DNA of 7,172 bases from Rhodospirillales bacterium (GCA_028282185.1 JANQIJ010000162.1:1-7172), one strand, 5' to 3'; positions 1 through 6,839 are shown, counted from the stretch's first letter. The notes: a model not told the origin generated them from the sequence alone. Program-made: numbers and translations.

Positions 1-379
1 TTCCCCACCCCCAGCCGCCGGGTCTCCCCCCCTTCCTCCTTGCCGGTGTCCACGGCATCCGCGGAAACACAGTCCGGCCAGCTTGAGACGCGATCGATAT
101 CGCAGGCGACAAACATGGCGGTTGGTTCTCGGGCTTCCGGCGAAGTGTCGCGAAACGCGGGCCTCGCAAGCGGTCACTGATATCCTTTTCGAAGAATTTG
201 GCGCCTTGGTGGCAGGCGGTGAATGGCCTGCCGCATTGGCGCCTGGCTTGGCTGAGCCTCGCGTCGCCAAAGGAAAGACGTTGACAGCGATGCAGCTCCA
301 CTGGAAAAACAGCCCGATCGGAAGCCGTTTGTCGACGGCTGTGGCCGGTTATACCTGTGGGAGGGGGCCAGCGAGAAGG
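1..379. other. Left-edge region without a recognisable gene
   Basis: No family is recognisable in any frame. The kinase reading frame stays open upstream to a TTG at position 83, but those 99 codons (83-379) have weaker third-position GC bias than the kinase body, include rare codons such as AGA and AGG, and resemble no known domain, so I treat them as leader. Two weak promoter-like elements are visible: TTGACA at 281-286 (a perfect -35 hexamer with no good -10 at normal spacing) and TATACC at 350-355 (a possible -10 about 25 bases before the kinase ATG, with a poor -35). The C-rich tract at about 1-42 may belong to a gene cut by the window edge, but this cannot be decided here. Confidence 0.4.
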
Positions 380-1957
380 ATGAGCGTTGCGAAAGATCCG
401 ATCGTGCGCGTGCTTCTGGTTGAAAACGACGCTGCCGATCGGGCAGCGATCGAACAGGCCCTGGCGTTCAGCTTTCAAGGGCGGGCCGAGATTCACCATG
501 CGGACTGTGTCGCCCGGGGGATCGGCATCCTGGTCGGCAACAGCTGGGAGTTCGACGTTATCCTGCTGGATACAAACCTGCCCGACTCCAGCGGCCTTCA
601 GGGGTTTGGCGTGCTGGCCAAGGTGACGCAGAACGCGGTGCCGATCATCATCCTGTCGTCGGAAGACGACGAGACCATGGCCGAGCAAGCGGTCGAACAC
701 GATGCACAAGACTTTCTCTGCAAGGCGGATTTCACCGCCGGACAGCTGGCCCGGGCCATTCGTTTCGCCACGCAGCGCCATAAAACGCGTCTGGCGCTTG
801 AGGAAAACCGCGAACGGTTCCGTCAGTTCGCCCGCGTTTCCTCCGACCGAATCTGGGAGACGGATCGGGAATTCCGTTTCCCCGACGCGCCCGGCACATT
901 GGCCGACGACAGTCTGCCAACCCGCGGTGACCTGATCGGTAAAACGCCTTGGGAGGTTTCCGGTTTTCGTCCCCTCACCGAAGACGGCTGGGAGGGGCAC
1001 CGCCAGGTGCTGGCCGGGCATGAGGCGTTTCGCGAGTTCGAAGTGGTTTACGCGGACGACGCGGGCGGCGAAACCTATTGGTCGATCAGCGGCGAGCCCG
1101 TGTTCCACGGCGGCGGCAACTTCGCCGGCTACCGTGGCACGGCGACGGACATCACCGACCGCAAGCGGGCCGAGGCCGAGCTTGCCGCGGCCTCGGAATC
1201 CCTGGCGCAGATGAACGGGCACAAGGACAAGTTCTTTTCGATCATCGCCCATGATTTGCGCTCGCCCTTCGCCGGTGTCGTCGGGACGGCGGATTTGTTC
1301 CGCCGCGGCATCGTCAAACCCGATGCCGACAGCATCGTCGAAAGTGGCGAACTGATGTACGCGGCGGCGACCCGGGCCTACAACCTGGTGGAAGACCTCT
1401 TGGAATGGTCGCGCTTGCAGTTGGGCGGTGTGTCGTTTACGCCGCAAGCTTTCGACGTTGCCCAGGCGGTGCAGGAAACCCTGGATCAGGCCAACCTTCA
1501 GGCCGAGGCCAAGGACATCGAGATCGAGGTCGCGGCGCCTTTGGGCTTTCGCATCGTCGCCGACCGCCAGGCGGTGAACGCGGTTCTGCGCAACCTGATC
1601 GGCAATGCGGTCAAGTTCACGCCCGAGGGCGGACGAATCACCGTCGACGCCGGGCGGCTTGGCGGCATGGTCGAGATTTCGGTCACGGACAACGGGGTCG
1701 GCATGCCGGCGGAGAAGCTGGACAAGCTGTTTTCGATCGCCGAACAGACATCGACCCCGGGCACCGCCGGCGAGCGCGGCACCGGCTTGGGGTTGGTGTT
1801 GTGCAAGGAACTGATCGAAATGAACGGTGGTGAAATCGCCGTCGAAACGGTGCGGGGCGAAGGCACGACAGTGCGTTTCACGGTCCCCGCCGAGGGCGCC
1901 GGCGAAGACAAGGGCGGCAATCCCCACGCGGTGCCGGAAGCCGAGGTCGACGCCTAG
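380..1957 (+). CDS. Soluble receiver-PAS-histidine kinase (hybrid with N-terminal receiver)
   Basis: This is a 525-residue cytoplasmic sensor kinase with an N-terminal receiver domain. The receiver spans residues 9-130: acidic pocket E15/N16/D17, likely phospho-acceptor D64 in VILLDTNLP, S93/S94 at the switch position, and K115 in DFLCKAD. A PAS/PAC domain follows (about 143-262), ending in the typical GTATDITDRKRAEAEL. The HisKA dimerisation domain (about 283-347) has phospho-acceptor H291 in FFSIIAHDLRSPF. The HATPase_c domain (about 392-504) has the N box (N405, N409), the G1 box DNGVGM (437-442) and the G2 box GTGLGL (467-472). No signal peptide or membrane segment is visible, so it should sense a cytoplasmic cue through PAS or take phosphate from another kinase through the receiver. 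The start at 380 is chosen because recognisable receiver sequence begins just after it and purine-rich ribosome-binding candidates lie at 358-366 and 373-379; the frame is open back to a TTG at 83. No cognate response regulator is in the window. Confidence 0.9.
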   Translation: MSVAKDPIVRVLLVENDAADRAAIEQALAFSFQGRAEIHHADCVARGIGILVGNSWEFDVILLDTNLPDSSGLQGFGVLAKVTQNAVPIIILSSEDDETMAEQAVEHDAQDFLCKADFTAGQLARAIRFATQRHKTRLALEENRERFRQFARVSSDRIWETDREFRFPDAPGTLADDSLPTRGDLIGKTPWEVSGFRPLTEDGWEGHRQVLAGHEAFREFEVVYADDAGGETYWSISGEPVFHGGGNFAGYRGTATDITDRKRAEAELAAASESLAQMNGHKDKFFSIIAHDLRSPFAGVVGTADLFRRGIVKPDADSIVESGELMYAAATRAYNLVEDLLEWSRLQLGGVSFTPQAFDVAQAVQETLDQANLQAEAKDIEIEVAAPLGFRIVADRQAVNAVLRNLIGNAVKFTPEGGRITVDAGRLGGMVEISVTDNGVGMPAEKLDKLFSIAEQTSTPGTAGERGTGLGLVLCKELIEMNGGEIAVETVRGEGTTVRFTVPAEGAGEDKGGNPHAVPEAEVDA

Positions 1958-1999
1958 GTTTCGCCGCTAGTGTCCGTCGGGCGGGGGCCGGTCCGGGGA

Positions 2000-4720
2000 T
2001 CAGTCCCTGCGTTGACCCCGGCCCAGCGCTCTGACGATCCACTTTTCGCCTTCCACCAGGAACAGCACCATCGTCCCGATCAGGACGATTTCCGCCCAGA
2101 CGGCCGCCGGCAACGGCCGCGTGTGGAACAGGTAGTTCATCGGCGGGGCGTAGGTAAACGCCAGTTGCGCCAGAACGACCAGGGCGATGGCGATCAGCAC
2201 CGCCCGGCTGCCGAAGAATCCTTCCCGGTTGAGCACGGAGCGGTCGAGATAGCGAGTGTTGAACAGGTAGAAGATTTCGCAGGTCACCAGGGTGTTGACG
2301 GCGATCGTGCGGGCGGTCTCGATATCCGCGCCCTGTTCCCGGTGCCAAATGAATAAACCGAAGGTGCCGGCGACCAGGATCAGGGATACGAAAACGATCC
2401 GCCAGATCAGGAAGCCCGACAGGATCGGCGCGTCCGCCGGTCTCGGCGCCCGGGCCATGACGTTGCGCTCCGCCGGTTCGAACGCCAAGGCCAAGGCCAG
2501 GGTCACGGCGGTGATCATGTTGACCCAGAGAATCTGCACCGCGGTGATCGGCAAGACACGGCCCAGCGCGATGGCGGCGATAATGGTCAGGGCCTGGCCG
2601 CCGTTGGTCGGCAGAATGAAGGCGATCGCCTTCTTCAGGTTGTCGTAGACCGTGCGGCCTTCCTCCACCGCATGGGCAATGGTCGCGAAATTGTCGTCGG
2701 CCAGGACCATTTCAGACGCTTCCTTGGCGGCTTCCGTGCCATTCAACCCCATGGCGATGCCGACGTCCGCGCGTTTGAGCGCCGGCGCGTCATTGACGCC
2801 GTCGCCGGTCATCGCCAGGACCAGGCCGTTCGCCTGCAGGGCTTCGACCAGACGCAGCTTGTGTTCGGGGCTGGTGCGGGCGAAGACGCTGACCCGCTCG
2901 ACGCGTTCCGCCAGTTCCCGATCGCTCAAGCCGTCGAGGGACGCGCCGGACAAGACTTCTTGCGCGTGAGCAAGGCCCAATTGACCGGCAATCGCCTTGG
3001 CGGTCTCCATGTGATCGCCGGTGATCATCTTCACCCCGATGCCCGCCGCCTGGCAGCGCCGGACCGCGTCGATGGCTTCTTCGCGGGGCGGGTCGAGCAG
3101 ACCGACCATGCCCATCAAGGTCAAATCCGATTGTACCTGGTCGAACCGCAGGTCCCGTTGTTCGGCGGAAACGCCGATGGCCGCGAGGGCGAGAACCCGT
3201 TGGCCGCGGGCGGCAATTTCGTTCATCCGGGCGTGCCAGTAGTCCACGTCCAGGGCCGCGGTGTCGCCACCGTCGCCCATTTGCCGGACGCACATCTCAA
3301 GGATTCGTTCCGGCGCGCCCTTGACGTAGGTCACCCCATGTCCGTCGTGGTCATGATGCAAGGTCGCCATGAAACGATGTTCGGATTCGAACGGAATGGT
3401 ATCCGTCCTTGGCCAGGCCGCGCGATCGGCCGTCGGGTCGACCCCCGCCTTCATGACGGCGACGACGAGGGCGCCTTCGGTCGGATCGCCGTCCATCAAC
3501 CACTGTCCGTCGACTTCGCGCAGGCCGGCGTCGTTGCACAGGCCCATGCCGCGAATGACCGCCGAAAGACCCGGATGGTCGGCGATCGGGACTTCTCGGC
3601 CGGCCAGCAGGAAGCTGCCCACGGGAGCGTAGCCGGTTCCGGTGACGTCATAGAGGTTTCTGCCGGTGGCAACCGTCTGCACGGTCATCTCGTTCTTCGT
3701 CAAGGTGCCGGTCTTGTCGGAACAAATGAACGCCACGGACCCCAGTGTCTCGACCGCCGGCAGGCGCCGGATGATGGCGTTTCGCCGGGCCATCGCCTGC
3801 ACCCCGATCGCCAGCGTGATCGTCATGATCGCCGGCAGGCCTTCGGGGATGGCGGCAACCGCCAGCCCGACCGCCGCCAGGAACATATCGTTGACCGAAT
3901 AACCCCGGACCAGGACGCCGAAGGCGAACGTTCCCAGCGACAGCAGGATGATGGCGCCCGTCAGCCAGTTGCCGAAGGTGGCCATCTGCCGAATCAATGG
4001 CGTCATCAAGGGTTCGACGCGGTTCAGCAGCATGCTGATCCGGCCGATTTCGGTCGCCGTGCCGGTGCCGACGACGACCCCGGTGCCCTGACCATAGGTG
4101 ACGATGGTGCCGGAAAAGGCCATCGACATGCGGTCGCCCAGGGGCGCGGCCGCGGCAACGGCCTGGATGTCTTTTTCCACGGGCACCGATTCGCCGGTCA
4201 AGGCCGCCTCTTGAACCTGCAGGTTCTTGGCGCCGATCAGCCTGAGGTCCGCGGGGACCTTGTCGCCGGACTGGACATGGACGATGTCGCCGGGCACCAG
4301 GTCGCTGGCCGGCAGAACCACCCTGCGGCCGCCGCGACTGGCCGTCGCGTTCGGCGACAGCATGTTGCGGATCGCGTCAAGGGCGCGTTCCGCCTTTCCT
4401 TCCTGGATGAATCCGATGGCGGCGTTGATCAGGACGACGCCGAAGATCACACCGGAATCGATCCAATGTCCCAGCCCGGCGGTGACCAGGCCGGCGCCGA
4501 TCAGGACATAGACGAGGACATTGTGGAACTGCGCCAGGAATCGACGTATGGGACCTTTTGTTTGCGGTGGCGGCAGGGAGTTTCGACCATAGCGGGAAAT
4601 CCGTTCGGCCGCGTCTTCGGCCGACAGTCCGTCCGAATCCGCCGACAGATGGCGCAGGGCTTCGGCCGCGTCCAGGGCGTGCCAATCTAGGGCGTTTTGG
4701 TCGTTGTCACCAGACGTCAT
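2000..4720 (-). CDS. P2-type cation-transporting ATPase (calcium-pump-like, ion uncertain)
   Basis: This is a 906-residue inner-membrane P-type ATPase, the usual length for P2A/CtpF-like pumps. In order it shows the N-terminal cation-ATPase domain (about 12-60), TM1-2 (about 64-105), the actuator domain with TGES at 175-178, TM3-4 (about 253-306) with PEGLP at 292-296, the phosphorylation site D335 in CSDKTGTLT, the nucleotide-binding domain with KGAP at 468-471, TGDH at 567-570, the hinge motif TGDGVNDAP (638-646) and six C-terminal helices (about 697-891). There is no N-terminal CxxC metal-binding domain, which argues against a P1B heavy-metal pump. Against SERCA, E293, N706, N734, T737 and E815 keep the ion ligands E309, N768, N796, T799 and E908. 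The E771 position is Q709 and the D800 position is A738, so calcium specificity is not assured. A loop at 455-462 reads HHDHDGHG. The ATG at 4720 is chosen because GAGGA lies five bases upstream (4726-4730); the frame stays open to 4870, but those 50 extra residues resemble no known domain. The gene is convergent with the kinase and apparently monocistronic. Confidence 0.93.
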   Translation of the reverse strand: MTSGDNDQNALDWHALDAAEALRHLSADSDGLSAEDAAERISRYGRNSLPPPQTKGPIRRFLAQFHNVLVYVLIGAGLVTAGLGHWIDSGVIFGVVLINAAIGFIQEGKAERALDAIRNMLSPNATASRGGRRVVLPASDLVPGDIVHVQSGDKVPADLRLIGAKNLQVQEAALTGESVPVEKDIQAVAAAAPLGDRMSMAFSGTIVTYGQGTGVVVGTGTATEIGRISMLLNRVEPLMTPLIRQMATFGNWLTGAIILLSLGTFAFGVLVRGYSVNDMFLAAVGLAVAAIPEGLPAIMTITLAIGVQAMARRNAIIRRLPAVETLGSVAFICSDKTGTLTKNEMTVQTVATGRNLYDVTGTGYAPVGSFLLAGREVPIADHPGLSAVIRGMGLCNDAGLREVDGQWLMDGDPTEGALVVAVMKAGVDPTADRAAWPRTDTIPFESEHRFMATLHHDHDGHGVTYVKGAPERILEMCVRQMGDGGDTAALDVDYWHARMNEIAARGQRVLALAAIGVSAEQRDLRFDQVQSDLTLMGMVGLLDPPREEAIDAVRRCQAAGIGVKMITGDHMETAKAIAGQLGLAHAQEVLSGASLDGLSDRELAERVERVSVFARTSPEHKLRLVEALQANGLVLAMTGDGVNDAPALKRADVGIAMGLNGTEAAKEASEMVLADDNFATIAHAVEEGRTVYDNLKKAIAFILPTNGGQALTIIAAIALGRVLPITAVQILWVNMITAVTLALALAFEPAERNVMARAPRPADAPILSGFLIWRIVFVSLILVAGTFGLFIWHREQGADIETARTIAVNTLVTCEIFYLFNTRYLDRSVLNREGFFGSRAVLIAIALVVLAQLAFTYAPPMNYLFHTRPLPAAVWAEIVLIGTMVLFLVEGEKWIVRALGRGQRRD

Positions 4721-4725
4721 GACGT

Positions 4726-4730
4726 TCCTC
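4726..4730 (-). promoter_or_regulatory. Ribosome binding site deciding the ATPase start
   Basis: GAGGA on the minus strand ends five bases before the ATG at 4718-4720. This supports the 906-residue product over the 956-residue reading that would begin at 4870. Confidence 0.65.
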
Positions 4731-4879
4731 GGGGCCGCCCATAACTTTCGAGGCGCCTGTTCGCCGGCCGCCGGCGATCGCCGCCAGGCTTTGAACCGGA
4801 ACAGATTGCCACGATGGCCGTCCGTCGACGTGACGGGCGGTCCGCGACCCAATCTGTCCACCATATTCAACCAATAGGA

Positions 4880-4898
4880 CGGATCGATCCTTGATCCG
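4880..4898. promoter_or_regulatory. Nested palindrome upstream of the ATPase gene
   Basis: CGGATC, seven bases, then GATCCG form a perfect inverted repeat. Its left part also contains the 10-base palindrome GGATCGATCC (4881-4890). It lies about 160 bases upstream of the ATPase start and downstream of the dehydrogenase remnant, in a stretch (4721-4957) with no recognisable gene, so an operator is possible. GATC-rich palindromes also arise by chance in GC-rich DNA. I see no strong -35/-10 pair for the ATPase in this stretch. Confidence 0.25.
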
Positions 4899-4957
4899 GG
4901 TCATGCGCCGGGTGGATGCCAAGCCGATTTTCGCCAGGCGATGAGGTAGACGCCCGA

Positions 4958-5511
4958 TCAATCGTCGCGTCCCTCGAACTGGGGGACCACGGCCTCGGCG
5001 ACCTGTCCGGTCGTCGCCGTGCCGCCCGGGTCGCGCGACAACACCGGACCGTCCGCCGTAACCCGCTCCACAGCCGCCATCAGAGAGGCCGCGGCGAGGT
5101 CCGACAACACTTCTGCGCGCCATCGAAGCGCGGTGGCGCGGGCCGGATGAAGGTTCGGGTTTTGGGACGTGCCATGTCTCAGGCAGGCCGTTCCGCAGGA
5201 AAGCCGCCAGTACCGCCTGTAAAGTACCGCTGTAATAGGGCGTCCGGGCAGCGAGACATGTCGGGCAAGGCCGCTGTCCGAAGGAACTTGGCGTGCCGCC
5301 GCTGGACGCGGCCCTGGTAGGCCCCGAGGCCCAGGCCCGCGGTCGCCTCGGCCGGGATGCCGGTGCCAGCCTGCAGGTCGTCGATGACGATGGGATCGCA
5401 CCAGCGGTCCAAATCGAGGGAATAGAGCCTGGCGCCGGGCAGGGCCGCCGCATATAGGTCGGAAGGGGGCAGGCAATTCGCATGGGTCGGCGTGCGGACC
5501 AGGAAGACAGG
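4958..5511 (-). pseudogene. Decayed C-terminal remnant of an isocitrate/isopropylmalate dehydrogenase-family gene
   Basis: Family signatures occur in the right order but in three frames. First frame, from 5511: DPIVIDDLQAG (5365-5397) corresponds to the family's DVIVT.NLFGD segment, followed by GLGLGAYQG and LPDM (compare GLGLAPGANIG and APDI). Second frame, after a 13-base tandem duplication at 5209-5235: if one copy is removed the sequence reads PDALLQAVLAAFLRNGLPE, matching the NPIALLQSAVMML..LG helix. Third frame, from about 5160: MAAVERVTADGPV, then GGTATT (5009-5026) and a TGA at 4958-4960, matching the family C-terminus. GC-rich third positions persist in each frame, as expected of recently coding DNA. 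The N-terminal half is missing: the readable part begins right after the DUF1127 stop and continues in that gene's frame. The catalytic NLFGD segment is degraded. The family is known for NAD(P)-dependent oxidative decarboxylation of 2-hydroxy acids; this copy cannot make a full enzyme. The match was made by eye. The C-terminal tail is the strongest part and the segment before DPIV the weakest. Confidence 0.55.
5209..5235. repeat. Imperfect 14/13-base tandem duplication inside the pseudogene
   Basis: AGTACCGCCTGTAA (5209-5222) is followed directly by AGTACCGCTGTAA (5223-5235), the same unit minus one C. The second copy adds 13 bases, which shifts the reading frame. Deleting it joins the upstream and downstream frames of the dehydrogenase remnant into the conserved LLQAVLAA helix, so this duplication is a likely inactivating mutation or an early later one. 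Confidence 0.8.
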
Positions 5512-5514
5512 CTC

Positions 5515-5970
5515 TCACCCTTCTTGAGGTCCGCCCGTCCGCGGCGCGTGGGTATTGTTCGGAGAGCTGGAGGATTCCCGTGATTCGAGTGGCACCGCAT
5601 GCCCGACCTTCAGGTGCGCGGTCGTGGCAAGGTGGCGGGCTTCCTCCAGTCGGATCTCCTGAACACTGCGGACGGTGCCCGCCGGCTGGCGCGAGAGCGT
5701 CGCTGCCAGGGAGAGAATTTCGCTGCGATCCACCCCTACGTCCCTCAGCATGCCATCGCTGAGTTCGCTTAAGGCAAGATAGGTGGCGCGCTCTCGTCGA
5801 CGTCGCTTGAATTCCGAGAGGGCAGCGCCGAGCGCACGGCTCAGAACCTTGAACGGTTTGGTGAGCACTCCAAACATTGCGGACGAGGACACGCCTTTCG
5901 CGGCGGCGTCGCCGCGAGATCTTGCCGTCTGCTTCTCGTTCGAGAGCAACCGCGGGCGACGGTCGAGCAT
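5515..5970 (-). CDS. DUF1127 domain protein with long N- and C-terminal extensions
   Basis: This is a 151-residue, basic, soluble protein. The DUF1127 domain lies at about residues 50-87: a KRRRRERA basic patch (55-62), then LALSELSDGMLRDVGVDRSE, the family hallmark being L.DLG..RS.I. DUF1127 (YjiS-like) proteins are typically about 50-90 residues, abundant in alphaproteobacteria, and some have been linked to RNA binding and to phosphate or carbon metabolism. The function here is not known. The start at 5970 is supported by AGGAGA (5976-5981) five bases upstream; an internal ATG at residue 32 would give a more typical N-terminus. The C-terminal 50 residues (SRESSSSPNNTHAPRT...) are low-complexity and look unstructured. 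The gene ends three bases before the readable part of the dehydrogenase pseudogene and shares its first frame, so the C-terminal tail may be a by-product of the rearrangement that truncated that gene. Confidence 0.75.
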   Translation of the reverse strand: MLDRRPRLLSNEKQTARSRGDAAAKGVSSSAMFGVLTKPFKVLSRALGAALSEFKRRRRERATYLALSELSDGMLRDVGVDRSEILSLAATLSRQPAGTVRSVQEIRLEEARHLATTAHLKVGHAVPLESRESSSSPNNTHAPRTGGPQEG

Positions 5971-5975
5971 TGCTT

Positions 5976-5981
5976 TCTCCT
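5976..5981 (-). promoter_or_regulatory. Ribosome binding site of the DUF1127 gene
   Basis: AGGAGA on the minus strand with a five-base spacer to the ATG at 5968-5970. It supports the long start over the internal ATG at residue 32. Confidence 0.65.
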
Positions 5982-6089
5982 AAACTTGGACCGGATGCGC
6001 CGAGCAGGTGGCGGACGCTTGCCCGCCGGGGTCTGCGGCGCGCTGTTCGATTGGTCGGCAGCATGCGTGGGGCGGAGCGTCGCAGCAAA

Positions 6090-6102
6090 CGAGATGTTCT
6101 CG
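6090..6102. promoter_or_regulatory. Perfect 13-base palindrome upstream of the DUF1127 gene
   Basis: CGAGA-TGT-TCTCG is a perfect inverted repeat with a three-base centre, about 120 bases upstream of the DUF1127 start in the 206-base gap between azoR and the DUF1127 gene. An AT-rich patch (6115-6125, minus-strand CAAATAATTC) next to it may contain a -10 element. The palindrome could be an operator for the DUF1127 promoter. It could also form a small hairpin in an azoR readthrough transcript, but it has no T-run, so it does not look like an intrinsic terminator. The rest of the gap (5982-6176) shows nothing else recognisable. Confidence 0.3.
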
Positions 6103-6176
6103 CTTCCTGGGCGAATTATTTGAATGCGCGACGCCGGCGTTTCGGTTTCCGCGCGCGGGCCCAAGCGCGATCCTCT

Positions 6177-6839
6177 TCACGCGGCGACGGATGGCAGGCT
6201 TTTCGTCAGTTCGCCGACAAGCCCATCAACGCGATCCTGCGCCAGGGCGACGGAGCTTTCGTGGCGGGCATCGCCAAATTCCTGATATTCGATGGAGGCC
6301 GTGTGGATTTCTGTGACGCCGAGATACTTGGACACGGTCTCCAGGTGGGGGATCAGGTGGTTCATGTGGCTGCGCAGTTCTCCCGGCGCAAAGCCGAACT
6401 CTCCCGAACTCGTCAGCAGGACCATGGTCTTGCCGGCCAAGGTCGGCGCCAATGGGTCGTCGCCACGGGTGAGATCGAAAGTGAACGTCTTGTTGACTCG
6501 GACCACTTGGTCGACCCAGGCCTTCAAGGCGGCCGGCATGCCGTAGTTGTACATCGGCGTCGCGAGGACGATGAGGTCGCAGTCAACGACTTCGCCGATG
6601 AGTTCGTCCGAGATGGCGAGTGCGTCTTGTTGCTCGGGCGTCCGCTCGACTTCGGGGGTAAAGGCCCCGGCGATCCAGTTCTCGGAGATCGCTGGCGGTG
6701 GGACGGCGCCGACGTCTCTTGGGACGATGACATCGTCGGGACGAAGGCGGCGCCAGCCGTCGATAAAGCGTGCGCCCAGCATGCGCGACAACGAGCGGCC
6801 GTGGCGGGCGCTTGCTGTGAGGTGGAGAATTTGGGTCAT
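6177..6839 (-). CDS. azoR: FMN-dependent NADH azoreductase / quinone reductase (AzoR family)
   Basis: This is a 220-residue cytoplasmic flavodoxin-fold enzyme; family members are about 200 residues. AzoR enzymes use NADH and bound FMN for two-electron reduction of quinones and reductive cleavage of azo bonds, and are tied to electrophile and thiol stress. The N-terminal strand MTQILHLTASAR (1-12) leads into the FMN-phosphate loop with S16/S18. TPEQQDALAISDELI (67-81) matches the E. coli AzoR segment TPRQQEALALSDELI. ATPMYNYGMPAALKAWVD (93-110) is the hallmark FMN-binding PMYN loop and following helix. NKTF (116-119) matches the GVTF region, and LLTSSGEFG (141-149) is the second flavin-contact loop. 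The frame is open to 6989, but the start at 6839 fits the family N-terminus; the 50 extra residues look like translated promoter DNA. Its ribosome binding site is weak (CGAGA about ten bases upstream). It is transcribed away from the partial gene at 7079. Confidence 0.86.
   Translation of the reverse strand: MTQILHLTASARHGRSLSRMLGARFIDGWRRLRPDDVIVPRDVGAVPPPAISENWIAGAFTPEVERTPEQQDALAISDELIGEVVDCDLIVLATPMYNYGMPAALKAWVDQVVRVNKTFTFDLTRGDDPLAPTLAGKTMVLLTSSGEFGFAPGELRSHMNHLIPHLETVSKYLGVTEIHTASIEYQEFGDARHESSVALAQDRVDGLVGELTKSLPSVAA

Noticed and set aside
281..310. Vegetative promoter starting with TTGACA upstream of the kinase
   Set aside because: The -35 hexamer is perfect, but there is no acceptable -10 at 16-18 bases. 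It is mentioned only within the left-edge entry.
1984..2020. GC-rich hairpin between the convergent kinase and ATPase genes as a terminator
   Set aside because: The stem CCGGGG/CCCCGG is short with a long loop, overlaps the ATPase stop codon and has no T-run on either strand.
2672..4690. Long rightward open frame opposite the ATPase gene
   Set aside because: It is antisense to a clearly recognisable ATPase. Its product is rich in D, G, R, H and Q with no family resemblance, which is typical of a mirror frame in GC-rich DNA.
5173..5260. Eight-base inverted repeats CATGTCTC / GAGACATG as ends of a small mobile element
   Set aside because: The sequence between them is accounted for by the dehydrogenase helix plus the 13-base duplication, and no consistent target duplication restores the frame.
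4707..5600. Leftward 297-codon open frame read as one intact gene
   Set aside because: It overlaps the ATPase start, and only a short middle piece (about 5170-5222) is protein-like. That piece is the second frame of the dehydrogenase pseudogene.
4958..6088. Leftward 376-codon open frame read as one intact gene
   Set aside because: Only its last 60 or so codons are family-like. The rest runs out of frame through the DUF1127 gene and gives arginine- and proline-rich nonsense.
6120..6155. General-stress (EcfG-type) promoter upstream of the DUF1127 gene, GGAAAC-N16-CGCATT on the minus strand
   Set aside because: It deviates from the GGAAC-N16/17-CGTT consensus in both elements, too weak to call by eye.
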